From an uncultured Faecalibacterium sp. (GTDB lineage: Bacteria > Bacillota > Clostridia > Oscillospirales > Ruminococcaceae), in contig CAKSWU010000021.1 of the NCBI GenBank assembly GCA_934513205.1, positions 1 to 37,144 of the forward strand: a stretch of 37,144 bases of DNA, written 5' to 3'. This document shows positions 7,730-14,834 of the stretch, one piece after another (within the stretch, counting starts at the first letter, position 1; every line of letters starts with the position of its first letter). The notes under the pieces were generated by a model, which did no database searches, was not told the DNA's origin, and saw nothing but the letters and a program-made list of their open reading frames with translations. The position numbers and the translations under genes were made by a program.

Positions 7730-9218
7730 ATATCAGAATGCAGATGAGCCCGGTGCAGCCCTCGTTGATGACCTGTTCCAGCGTTTCCTGCAGGCGGGTA
7801 CGGGCTTCCTGCGGCATGTGCAGCAATTTATTCTGCAAACCGTCATTTACCAGTTCGTGCAGACTTTTGCCGAAGATGTTGGAGTCCCACAGCTTTTCGG
7901 GGTCCTCGGCAAAGCCTTCCAGCAGACTGTGGGCAAGGTCCTCGCTCTGTTTTTCGGTGCCTACGATGGGGCTGAGTTCGGTGCGGATGGTGGCCTTCAT
8001 CATCTGGATGGACGGTGCACTTGCCTGCAGCCGGACCCCATAGCTGGACCCCTGACGGATGATCTGCGGCTGCTCCAGCTGCAGGTCGTTCACCGCAGGC
8101 ATCACGATGCCGTAGCCGGTGGCTTCCACCTGTTCCAGCGCACTGCGCACCTTCTCGTACTCCCGTTTGGCCTTTGCCAGCTCCATGATGCAGGGCATCA
8201 GCCCCGCTTCGTCTCCGATGGAAAGACCAGTCTGCTCGCTGAGGACCTGATAGAACACCTCCGGCTTCAGTTCCACCGTGATGCGCACGATGCCGTCCGC
8301 CAGATCAATGCCGCCGATGGCAGACCGCTGCACCGCATCGCATTCCAGCGCAGGATGGTCGGTTTCTGTCGGGACATCCTTCATGCGGGAGACCTTTCCC
8401 GCCAGCTCCATGGCAGCGGCGTACACCTGCGATTGCAGCCAATGGCCGTTTTCCAGCAGTGTCACCCACCGGGGCAGTGCAAAGTCCAGCTCCTGCACCG
8501 GAAATTCGTACAGAACCTGCCGCAGGATCTCCCCCAGTGCGGCGGCATCCAGGTCCACACAGCTCACCGGCAGCACTGTGTGGTCGTAATCCCGAGACAT
8601 GCCCTGTGCCAGCTGCCGGGTCTCCGGCGCCTCCGGGTGGGTGCTGTTGAGCAGGATGATGTAGGGCTTGCCCAGAGCGTCCAGTTCTTCCACGATGCGT
8701 TTTTCGGTGGCGGCATAGCCCGCCCGGGGGATGTCACTGACGGTGCCGTCGGTGGTGACAACGATGCCGATGGTGGAATGTTCGCAGATGACTTTGCGGG
8801 TACCGGTCTCGGCGGCAAGGTCAAAGGGCACTTCGTGGTCGTACCACGGGCTTTTGACCATGCGGGGCTTGTCGCCCTCCTCGTGGCCCATGGCACCCTC
8901 CACCATATACCCCACGCAGTCCATGAGCCGTACCCGGCATTCTCCGCCGCCTTTCAGCTGCAGGGGCACCGCAGTTTCCGGGATGAATTTGGGCTCGGTG
9001 GTCATAATGGTGCGGCCCGCCGCAGACTGGGGCAGCTCGTCCCGGGCACGTTCCCGGGCAGCCGCCGAGTCCATGACCGGCAGTACCAGCTGCTCCATGA
9101 ACTGTTTGATAAAGGTGGATTTTCCGCTGCGCACCGGTCCAACCACCCCGATGTAGATCTCTCCGCCGGTGCGTGCGCCGATCTGTCGGCAGATGCTGTT
9201 CGGTTCCTGATTTGCCAA
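7728..9218 (-). CDS. spoIVA: Stage IV sporulation protein A (spore coat ATPase)
   Basis: 496 residues, the normal SpoIVA size. SpoIVA hydrolyses ATP and polymerises on the outer forespore membrane as the base layer of the spore coat. The Walker A motif GPVRSGKST is at residues 27-35, followed by QSAAGRTIMTTEPKFIPE with the sensor threonine pair, and DCVGYMVEGAMGHEEG. The hydrophobic C-terminal tail ending ICILI is also typical and is used for membrane anchoring. The ATG follows GGGGAGAGG. A sigma-E-like promoter lies about 60-90 bp upstream, matching its mother-cell control in Bacillus. All catalytic motifs look intact. Confidence 0.96.
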   Translation of the reverse strand: MANQEPNSICRQIGARTGGEIYIGVVGPVRSGKSTFIKQFMEQLVLPVMDSAAARERARDELPQSAAGRTIMTTEPKFIPETAVPLQLKGGGECRVRLMDCVGYMVEGAMGHEEGDKPRMVKSPWYDHEVPFDLAAETGTRKVICEHSTIGIVVTTDGTVSDIPRAGYAATEKRIVEELDALGKPYIILLNSTHPEAPETRQLAQGMSRDYDHTVLPVSCVDLDAAALGEILRQVLYEFPVQELDFALPRWVTLLENGHWLQSQVYAAAMELAGKVSRMKDVPTETDHPALECDAVQRSAIGGIDLADGIVRITVELKPEVFYQVLSEQTGLSIGDEAGLMPCIMELAKAKREYEKVRSALEQVEATGYGIVMPAVNDLQLEQPQIIRQGSSYGVRLQASAPSIQMMKATIRTELSPIVGTEKQSEDLAHSLLEGFAEDPEKLWDSNIFGKSLHELVNDGLQNKLLHMPQEARTRLQETLEQVINEGCTGLICILI

Positions 9219-9277
9219 AATCCTCTCCCCTTCCTGTTTGCGCTGTGCACCGGACAGGATTCCGGTCCGCTTGTTGT

Positions 9278-9306
9278 ATCGTATGAAACAGGACGGGGCA
9301 TTATGC
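9278..9306 (-). promoter_or_regulatory. Sigma-E-like promoter of spoIVA
   Basis: On the minus strand GCATAAT (9300-9306) and CATACGAT (9278-9285) are separated by 14 bp. The Bacillus sigma-E consensus is KMATATT, 14 or so bp, CATACANT; each element has one mismatch. Confidence 0.6.
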
Positions 9307-9372
9307 CGAAACGATTTTGAATGCCCTCCGCTTTGCTCTGGGCCTATTCAGCAGAAAACTTATCTTATAATT

Positions 9373-9408
9373 GCAATTCAGGAAAATCTGCGGATTTTCC
9401 TGAATTGC
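9373..9408. repeat. Perfect 16-bp inverted repeat with 4-nt loop
   Basis: GCAATTCAGGAAAATC (9373-9388) is followed by a TGCG loop and its exact reverse complement (9393-9408). No T run follows on either strand, so it is not a standard terminator. It lies between the AspRS gene terminator and the spoIVA promoter. Confidence 0.8.
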
Positions 9409-9481
9409 TTATTCACAGATGAGGGTCGTAGAGGAAAGCAGCATTTACAGCGCCACTTTCCGTTTGCTTTCAGCGTGCTGA

Positions 9482-9557
9482 ACCCTCTCAGGCTCACATC
9501 TGTTCGACAGATCCCCCAAAGGGGAGCTGGCAAATCCGAAAGATTTGCTGAGAGGGT
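9482..9557. repeat. Cloverleaf-like palindromic element
   Basis: Outer arms ACCCTCTCAG (9482-9491) and CTGAGAGGGT (9548-9557) are exact complements. Inside are three hairpins: ATCTGT/ACAGAT around TCG, CCCC/GGGG around AAA, and CAAATC/GATTTG around CGAAA. The whole 76-bp unit could fold as a four-way junction on either strand. It has the build of a dispersed palindromic repeat (REP- or MITE-like), but a second copy was not found in this window. Confidence 0.65.
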
Positions 9558-9579
9558 AAGCCTGCCATTTTAGATCGTA

Positions 9580-9618
9580 CAAAAAAGAGAGCTGCCGTGC
9601 AAAACACACAGCAGCTCT
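9580..9618 (-). terminator. Terminator of the AspRS gene
   Basis: On the minus strand AGAGCTGCTGTG pairs with CACGGCAGCTCT (one mismatch), followed by a run of T residues. Confidence 0.85.
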
Positions 9619-9636
9619 CAGAAACGTTTTATAAAA

Positions 9637-10971
9637 TCACGGAGTCAGGCGGTTGGGGCCGCGGAACAGGAACTCGGCGTCCTTGATGCTCAGGCCGCAC
9701 AGCAGCATGGTCAAGCGGTCGATGCCCAGACCGAAGCCGCCGTGGGGCGGGCAGCCGTACTGGAAGAACTCCAGATAGAACTTGACGTCCTCGGCCAGAC
9801 CCTTCTCCTCAGCCTGCTTCTTCAGCACCTCGTAGCGGTGCTCACGCTGGGCACCGGTGGTGATCTCCACGCCGCGCCAGATCAGGTCGTAGCCCTGCGG
9901 CACGCCGTTCTCGTCGCGCATGTGATAGAAAGCGCGCTTCTCGGCGGAGTAATCGGTGATGAACAGGAACTCGTGACCGTAGTGCTTCTTGACCCAGTCG
10001 TAGCTCAGACGCTCGGCCTCGGTGGTCAGGTCGCCCTTCTCGCTCTCGTCCACGGTATAGCCGAACTCTTCCTCCAGAGCCTTGTACAGGTCTGCCAGCT
10101 TGACCACCGGGAACGGGGTGGTAGGCACGATGACCTCCTGCCCGAACAGCTCTTGGATCTGCTCGCCGTAGGTATCTTTAACGGCCTGCAGACCGGCGGT
10201 CAGCAGCTCCTCTTCCATCTTCATCACATCCTTGAAGGAGGTGATGTAGCTGAACTCCAGATCGAAGCCGGAGAACTCGGTAGCGTGCTTGTTGGTGTAG
10301 CTCTTCTCGGCGCGGAACACCGGGCCGGTCTCGAAGATGCGCTCAAAACCGGCAGCCATGGCCATCTGCTTGTAGAACTGGGGGCTCTGTGCCAGATAGG
10401 CATTGCGGTCGAAGTAGTCCACCTTGAACACCTCAGAGCCGCTCTCGCTGGCAGCAGCGATCAGCTTGGGGGTGTGGATCTCGATGAAGTTGCGGTCCAG
10501 CAGGAACTTGCGCATGGCGTTGACGAAGCAGCTCTGTGCCTTGAACATCAGCTGGTTCTCGTCGGTGCGCAGGTCGATCCAGCGGTAGTCGATGCGCTGG
10601 TCGATGCTGGAGCGCTCCACAGCCTTCTTTTTCTTGGTGGCTGCGATCTCCTTGCGGACGATGGGCAGTGCATCGGCGGTGCTCTCCACCTCGATGCTCT
10701 CGGGGATCATCTCCACGCCGCCCATCTTGACGTAGTCGTTCTCCATCACCTTGCCGGTGACGGTGATGACAGAGTCCGGGGTGAGCTGGTCGATGGTATC
10801 CACCAGCTCGGGGTGGTCGGCCTTTTCCACCGTGATCTGCAGCTTGCCGGTAATATCCTTCAGCACGATAAATGCCATGTACTTGCTGTTGCGCAGGTTC
10901 TCGATAAAGCCCTGCACCTTCACCGTGCCGCCGATGGCCTTTTGAGCCTCATTGATATAGGTGCGTTCCAT
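9637..10971 (-). CDS. aspS: Archaeal-type aspartyl-tRNA synthetase (probably Asp-tRNA(Asn))
   Basis: 444 residues: an N-terminal OB-fold anticodon-binding domain (GGTVKVQGFIENLRNSKYMAFIVL begins it) and a class II catalytic core with motif 2 (FRAEKSYTNKHATEF) and motif 3 (GGFGLGIDRLTML), ending FLFRGPNRLTP. The lack of a GAD insertion, the short length and the GFDLEF and NRLTP signatures place it with the archaeal/eukaryotic-type AspRS, not the 590-residue bacterial form and not canonical AsnRS. In Clostridia such an enzyme usually works as a non-discriminating or tRNA(Asn)-directed AspRS with the GatCAB amidotransferase. The ATG lies 11 nt after AAAGGAGG. AsnRS is the main alternative. Confidence 0.85.
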   Translation of the reverse strand: MERTYINEAQKAIGGTVKVQGFIENLRNSKYMAFIVLKDITGKLQITVEKADHPELVDTIDQLTPDSVITVTGKVMENDYVKMGGVEMIPESIEVESTADALPIVRKEIAATKKKKAVERSSIDQRIDYRWIDLRTDENQLMFKAQSCFVNAMRKFLLDRNFIEIHTPKLIAAASESGSEVFKVDYFDRNAYLAQSPQFYKQMAMAAGFERIFETGPVFRAEKSYTNKHATEFSGFDLEFSYITSFKDVMKMEEELLTAGLQAVKDTYGEQIQELFGQEVIVPTTPFPVVKLADLYKALEEEFGYTVDESEKGDLTTEAERLSYDWVKKHYGHEFLFITDYSAEKRAFYHMRDENGVPQGYDLIWRGVEITTGAQREHRYEVLKKQAEEKGLAEDVKFYLEFFQYGCPPHGGFGLGIDRLTMLLCGLSIKDAEFLFRGPNRLTP

Positions 10972-11010
10972 AATACAGGAATCCTCCTTTAACGTCTTGT
11001 GTACTGTTTT

Positions 11011-11038
11011 ATTATACGCTTTTCAGGGGATAAATCAA
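11011..11038 (-). promoter_or_regulatory. Sigma-A promoter of the AspRS gene
   Basis: On the minus strand TTGATT (11033-11038) and TATAAT (11011-11016) with a 16-bp spacer. The leader is about 35 nt, too short for a T-box. Confidence 0.7.
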
Positions 11039-11079
11039 GAGATATGCCAATTTCAGCCGGTCTGTTCCGCTCTTACCAT

Positions 11080-11110
11080 AAAAACAGGGACACAGGCGCT
11101 CCGATGTCCC
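11080..11110 (-). terminator. Terminator of the sugar transferase gene
   Basis: On the minus strand GGGACA pairs with TGTCCC around a 12-nt loop, followed by TGTTTTTA. Confidence 0.7.
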
Positions 11111-11121
11111 CCAATAACAGA

Positions 11122-11730
11122 TCATTTTTCGTCGTGCAGGGTGCCGGTGCCGCCCTCCACCACACCGTCATGCTTCAGCACAGCGGTAATGGTTCCAAAA
11201 AAGCACCTCACGTCCAGCCAGAAGTTCAGATGCTCCACATACCAGCCGTCCAGCTTTGCCTTCTCGGTAATCTCCAGCTCGTCGCGGCCGTGGATCTGTG
11301 CCCAGCCGGTCAGCCCCGGGCGCACATCGTTTGCGCCGTACTTGTCCCGCTCGTCCAGCAGGTCGTACTGGTTCCACAACGCCGGGCGCGGACCGATGAC
11401 TGCCATGTCTCCCACAAAGATGTTCCACAGCTGGGGCAGCTCGTCCAGACTGGTCTTGCGCAGAAAATGCCCCATCCGGGTGATATACTGGTCCGGGTCG
11501 TGCAGCAGGTGGGTGGGCATATCGTGGGGAGTGTCCGTGCGCATGGTGCGGAACTTTAAAATGTAGAAATGCCGCCTGCCAATGCCCACCCGCTTCTGCC
11601 GGAAGAACACCGGCCCGGGAGAGTCCAGCTTGATGGCAATGGCAAGGATAAGGAACAGCCACGACAGGCAGACCATGCCGCACAGCGACAGCAGCGCGTC
11701 CAGCAGGCGTTTGATTCCGTTGCGATACAT
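11122..11730 (-). CDS. Bacterial sugar transferase (initiating phosphoglycosyl transferase)
   Basis: 202 residues, the short monotopic form of the family that moves a sugar phosphate from a UDP-sugar to undecaprenyl phosphate to start capsule, exopolysaccharide or glycan synthesis. A single N-terminal re-entrant membrane helix (about residues 8-33) is followed by LDSPGPVFFRQKRVG, LKFRTMRTD, SLDELPQLWNIFVGDMAVIG and RPGLTGWAQIHGRDE, all signatures, including the catalytic Asp-Glu pair. The ATG follows AAGGAGA. It stands alone between a promoter and a terminator, with no other glycan genes nearby, so its pathway cannot be told. Confidence 0.93.
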   Translation of the reverse strand: MYRNGIKRLLDALLSLCGMVCLSWLFLILAIAIKLDSPGPVFFRQKRVGIGRRHFYILKFRTMRTDTPHDMPTHLLHDPDQYITRMGHFLRKTSLDELPQLWNIFVGDMAVIGPRPALWNQYDLLDERDKYGANDVRPGLTGWAQIHGRDELEITEKAKLDGWYVEHLNFWLDVRCFFGTITAVLKHDGVVEGGTGTLHDEK

Positions 11731-11767
11731 GAAACTTCTCCTTTGCATTTTTTGAAATAGCGTACCC

Positions 11768-11796
11768 AGTATACCAGTATGGCCCGTTTTTTTCAA
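11768..11796 (-). promoter_or_regulatory. Promoter of the sugar transferase gene
   Basis: On the minus strand TTGAAA (11791-11796) and TATACT (11768-11773), 17-bp spacer, with an extended TGG before the -10. Confidence 0.75.
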
Positions 11797-11824
11797 TTCA
11801 ATTCTCCGGAAGAATGCAGCAGCA

Positions 11825-12373
11825 TCACAATTTCTTTTGCAGCAGATACCGGTCATAGCCGCCGTACATCTCCCGGCGGGCGGCAATGACGAACCCGGAG
11901 GCCAGTGCGTTGTTCAGGCTGAAGCGGTTCTGCGGGCTGACGGTGGCCCCAATGTGAGTGATATTTTCCGGGAAAAGCAGCAGAGCAGCCTCCAGCATCT
12001 TCCGCTGCAGTCCATTGCCGCGATAATCCGGGTGGACGATGGCGCTGTCTGCATTGGCCCAGTTATCCCATTTTTCCCGCGGGACGCCCAGAAAAGAAGC
12101 ATAATTTTCCCGGCTTTGCCCGCAGAACCGAACGATGAGGTAGCCTACCAGCTGCCGCCCCCGCCATGCGCCGATGCACAGGTCCTGTGCAAGATAGTCA
12201 CGGAGGTGTTCCAGCGTGTCCGGCACGAACTGGGATGGGTCCGGCATGGCGGCGCGGACGAAATTTTGCAGCGCAAACACCGCTGGGGCCTCGCCGGGGG
12301 TACAGCGGCGCACCAGCACCGGGACCGGCGGGCAGGCCGTTTCTCCGGCAAATTTATGCATCAGAAGCTCCAT
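11825..12373 (-). CDS. GNAT-family N-acetyltransferase
   Basis: 182 residues with a GNAT core: the acetyl-CoA-binding segment is IVHPDYRGNGLQRKMLEAAL (Q/R-x-x-G-x-G/A type), followed by GATVSPQNRFSLNNALASGF, the usual motif B. A preceding strand GRQLVGYLIVRF carries motif D. The acetyl acceptor (small molecule, protein or antibiotic) cannot be predicted. The ATG follows TTGGAGGAGA. It has a near-consensus promoter that is divergent from, and close to, the gntR-pyrBI promoter. No terminator is obvious downstream. Confidence 0.88.
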   Translation of the reverse strand: MELLMHKFAGETACPPVPVLVRRCTPGEAPAVFALQNFVRAAMPDPSQFVPDTLEHLRDYLAQDLCIGAWRGRQLVGYLIVRFCGQSRENYASFLGVPREKWDNWANADSAIVHPDYRGNGLQRKMLEAALLLFPENITHIGATVSPQNRFSLNNALASGFVIAARREMYGGYDRYLLQKKL

Positions 12374-12418
12374 CTTGCGGTCTCCTCCAAAATAAAAATC
12401 GTACTTTTCAGCAGTTTC

Positions 12419-12447
12419 AGTATAAATGACGCTTTTCTAAAAGTCAA
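12419..12447 (-). promoter_or_regulatory. Sigma-A promoter of the GNAT gene
   Basis: On the minus strand TTGACT (12442-12447) and TATACT (12419-12424) with a 17-bp spacer. It lies back-to-back with the promoter at 12452-12460. Confidence 0.75.
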
Positions 12448-12451
12448 TTTA

Positions 12452-12460
12452 TGCTATAAT
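12452..12460 (+). promoter_or_regulatory. Extended -10 promoter of gntR-pyrBI
   Basis: TGCTATAAT is a perfect extended -10 element. No good -35 hexamer lies 17 bp upstream. The predicted RNA start is near 12467, giving a leader of about 100 nt before the GntR gene. Confidence 0.6.
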
Positions 12461-12485
12461 AAAATGTAAAGGAGCATTTTGCATC

Positions 12486-12538
12486 GCCCTGCGGGCGGCG
12501 CAGGGCTCCCGAGAAGTCCCGGCGAGGGCCCCTGCGCC
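12486..12538 (+). promoter_or_regulatory. Structured leader with two competing hairpins
   Basis: Hairpin A pairs GCCCTGCG (12486-12493) with CGCAGGGC (12499-12506). Hairpin B pairs GGCGCAGGG (12497-12505) with CCCTGCGCC (12530-12538). The middle strand is shared, so only one can form at a time. The loop of B contains AGTCCCGGCGAGG, which resembles the PyrR-binding consensus ARUCCNGNGAGG with one extra base. The ribosome site of the GntR gene follows 12 nt later. No T run is present, so control of translation would be more likely than termination. Confidence 0.5.
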
Positions 12539-12564
12539 CCGCCTGTGAACGGAGGAACCAAACC

Positions 12565-13320
12565 ATGAAAGATCCTGCACTTGCTTCATCCAACCGACTG
12601 GGCGGTCTGGTTATCAGTGACCGCGTGGTCGCAAGCCTTTTGGAGGAGCTGCGCACCGGGCGCTACGCGCAGGCCGACCGCCTGCCTGCCGAGGTGGACC
12701 TTGCCGCCGAACTGGGCGTGAGCCGCACGGTCATCCGCGATGCTTTGAGCGAGATGGAGCGGGCCGGTTATGTGGAACGGGTGCGCGGCATCGGCACGGT
12801 GGTGAACCGCGCGGTACTGGGCCTGCGCAGCCGTCTGGACCAGAAGCTGGAATATTACCCGCTGATCCGCAGCTTTGGCAGCTATCCCCATGCAGACGGC
12901 ATTCAGGTCTACCCCATCCGCGCCGGGGAGGAGCTGGCCCGCACTCTGCAACTGGAACCGGGCGATGAAGTGATCTGCATTAAAAAACGCATTCTGGCAG
13001 ACACCACACCGGTGATCTACTCCATCGACTATCTGCCCAAGGCCTTGTTCGGAATGCGGGACTACACCCGCATGGACCTGACCGGGGATGTGTTCGAGGT
13101 GCTGGAGCGGGAGTGCCACCAGCAGATCACGTCCAATGTGGCCCATTTGAAAGCCAGCTGCGGCGATGACGCCATCCGCTCTGCCATGCGTCTGGCCCCG
13201 GGAGAAGCCATGCTGCTGCTGGACGAAGTGTGTTTCAATCGTTTGTGCCGCCCGGTGATGCATTCACTGAGCTATTACACAAACTTCTTTGATTTTTCCA
13301 TCTTACGCAAACTGATTTAA
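12565..13320 (+). CDS. GntR/HutC-family regulator (UTRA domain)
   Basis: 251 residues. An N-terminal GntR winged helix covers about residues 10-75 (VVASLLEELRTGRYAQADRL, then LAAELGVSRTVIRDALSEME and YVERVRGIGTVV). A C-terminal UTRA-type ligand domain follows (ARTLQLEPGDEVICIKKRI, DTTPVIYSIDYLP, LLLDEVCFNRLCRPVMHS). ATG follows CGGAGGAACC. It lies 16 bp before pyrB and no promoter is seen between them, so it is co-transcribed with pyrBI. UTRA domains bind small metabolites. A pyrimidine-related ligand and control of pyrBI are inference from context. Confidence 0.9.
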   Translation: MKDPALASSNRLGGLVISDRVVASLLEELRTGRYAQADRLPAEVDLAAELGVSRTVIRDALSEMERAGYVERVRGIGTVVNRAVLGLRSRLDQKLEYYPLIRSFGSYPHADGIQVYPIRAGEELARTLQLEPGDEVICIKKRILADTTPVIYSIDYLPKALFGMRDYTRMDLTGDVFEVLERECHQQITSNVAHLKASCGDDAIRSAMRLAPGEAMLLLDEVCFNRLCRPVMHSLSYYTNFFDFSILRKLI

Positions 13321-13336
13321 AGGAGGTATTCCGCCC

Positions 13337-14278
13337 ATGCGTCATCTGATCGACCCGTTGGATTTTACTCAGCCGGAGATCTGCGCCCTGCTGGATCTTG
13401 CTGACCGTATCTGCGAAGACCCTGCGGCTTATCAGGATGTGGCGGCTCACAAGAAACTGGCCACCCTGTTCTATGAGCCTTCCACCCGCACCCGCCTGTC
13501 TTTTGAGGCTGCCATGCTGAATCTTGGCGGTCATGTGCTGGGCTTCCCCAGCGAGAACGTTTCCAGCGCCACCAAGGGCGAAAGCGTTGCCGACACCATC
13601 CGTGTGGTGTCCTGCTACGCAGACATCGTCGCCATGCGCCACCCCAAGGAAGGCGCACCGCTGCGGGCTTCCCGCTATTCCCGCATCCCGGTGATCAACG
13701 CCGGTGACGGCGGGCATCAGCACCCCACCCAGACCCTGACCGACCTGATGACCATCCGCCGCCGCAAAGGCCGTCTGGACGATCTGACCATCGGCCTGTG
13801 CGGCGATCTGAAGTTTGGCCGCACCGTCCACTCCCTCATCAAGACGATGGCGCGGTGCAAAAACGTGCGGTTCGTCCTCATCAGCCCGGAGGAGCTGCGG
13901 GTGCCGGACTACATCATCACCGATGTGCTGGAAGCCAACGGTATCGCCTACAAGGAGACCCGCAGTCTGGAGGAGTCCATGCCGGAGCTGGACATTCTTT
14001 ACATGACCCGCGTGCAGAAGGAGCGGTTCTTCAACGAGGAGGACTACATTCGCCTGAAGAACAGCTATGTGCTGACCCGGGAAAAAATGGATCTGGCAAA
14101 GCCCGACATGGCAGTGCTGCATCCCCTGCCCCGTGTCAACGAGATTGCACTGGATGTGGATGACGACCCCCGCGCCGCCTACTTTGAGCAGGTGCAGAAC
14201 GGCGTGTATGTGCGCATGGCGCTGATCATGACTTTGCTGGGTCTTGCTGACCCTAAGACACCGAAGGAGGGCAACTGA
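13337..14278 (+). CDS. pyrB: Aspartate carbamoyltransferase catalytic subunit
   Basis: 313 residues, normal for PyrB, which joins carbamoyl phosphate and aspartate in the first committed step of pyrimidine synthesis. The carbamoyl-phosphate site FYEPSTRTRLSFEAA, the HPTQTLTDL motif, the MTRVQKERF segment and the HPLPRVNEI aspartate-binding loop are all present. The ATG follows AAAGGAGGT. The stop is one base before the pyrI start, so the two subunits are translationally coupled. Cytosolic; with PyrI it should form the regulated dodecamer. Confidence 0.97.
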   Translation: MRHLIDPLDFTQPEICALLDLADRICEDPAAYQDVAAHKKLATLFYEPSTRTRLSFEAAMLNLGGHVLGFPSENVSSATKGESVADTIRVVSCYADIVAMRHPKEGAPLRASRYSRIPVINAGDGGHQHPTQTLTDLMTIRRRKGRLDDLTIGLCGDLKFGRTVHSLIKTMARCKNVRFVLISPEELRVPDYIITDVLEANGIAYKETRSLEESMPELDILYMTRVQKERFFNEEDYIRLKNSYVLTREKMDLAKPDMAVLHPLPRVNEIALDVDDDPRAAYFEQVQNGVYVRMALIMTLLGLADPKTPKEGN

Positions 14279-14279
14279 T

Positions 14280-14717
14280 ATGCTGAACATCGACGAGATC
14301 CAGAACGGCATCGTCATCGACCACATCAAGGCGGGCACCGCCATTGGTCTGATGGACCTGCTGGGCATCAAGGGAAACCGCACCGCCAGCGTGGCGCTGA
14401 TCCAGAATGCGCGCAGCCGCAAGACCGAGAGCGGGCGCAAGGACATCATCAAAGTAGAGGGAGACGCTTCCTGGTTGAATCTGGACGTTCTGGCTTATCT
14501 GGACCCCAACATCAGCGTGACCATCATTAAAAACGGCAAGGCTGTCCGCAAGGAAAAGCCGAAGCCCCCCAAGCGTCTGGTGAACATCGTGCGCTGCAAA
14601 AACCCGCGCTGCATCTCCTCCATCGAGGAAGAGTGCGACCAGATCTTTGAGCTGAGCTCCAACGGCAAGTACCGCTGCCTCTACTGCGAGCAGGAGCTGC
14701 AGGTCAAGCCCGAGTGA
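14280..14717 (+). CDS. pyrI: Aspartate carbamoyltransferase regulatory subunit
   Basis: 145 residues: an allosteric nucleotide-binding domain followed by a zinc domain. The four zinc cysteines are Cys106, Cys111, Cys133 and Cys136 (CKNPRC and CLYC), as in enterobacterial PyrI; Cys119 is an extra. PyrI lets CTP and ATP tune PyrB. The ATG follows AGGAGGGC inside the pyrB 3' end. A strong terminator closes the operon. Confidence 0.96.
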   Translation: MLNIDEIQNGIVIDHIKAGTAIGLMDLLGIKGNRTASVALIQNARSRKTESGRKDIIKVEGDASWLNLDVLAYLDPNISVTIIKNGKAVRKEKPKPPKRLVNIVRCKNPRCISSIEEECDQIFELSSNGKYRCLYCEQELQVKPE

Positions 14718-14736
14718 GTTTTATTCGCTAACAATG

Positions 14737-14787
14737 CAGGACTGCCGCGTCCGGATCGTTTCCGGGGCGGCAGTCCTGTTCTTTTTT
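14737..14787 (+). terminator. Terminator of gntR-pyrBI
   Basis: CAGGACTGCCGC (14737-14748) pairs perfectly with GCGGCAGTCCTG (14767-14778), followed by TTCTTTTTT. Confidence 0.92.
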
Positions 14788-14800
14788 GCCCCTTTGCAGC

Positions 14801-14834
14801 AAAAAAGCTGCCGCACCCGAACGGATGTAGCAGC
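14801..14834 (-). terminator. Terminator of the candidate minus-strand RNA
   Basis: On the minus strand GCTGCTACATCC and GGGTGCGGCAGC form a stem of about 12 bp with one mismatch and a few G-U pairs around a GTTC loop, followed by six T residues. It faces opposite to the pyrI terminator and belongs to no protein gene. Confidence 0.7.

Noticed and set aside
9742..10992. A 416-codon plus-strand frame over the AspRS gene
   Set aside because: Leu/His-rich composition of a reverse-strand shadow; AspRS motifs are clear on the minus strand.
10972..11121. T-box leader before the AspRS gene
   Set aside because: The leader is only about 35 nt and has no specifier loop or T-box sequence.
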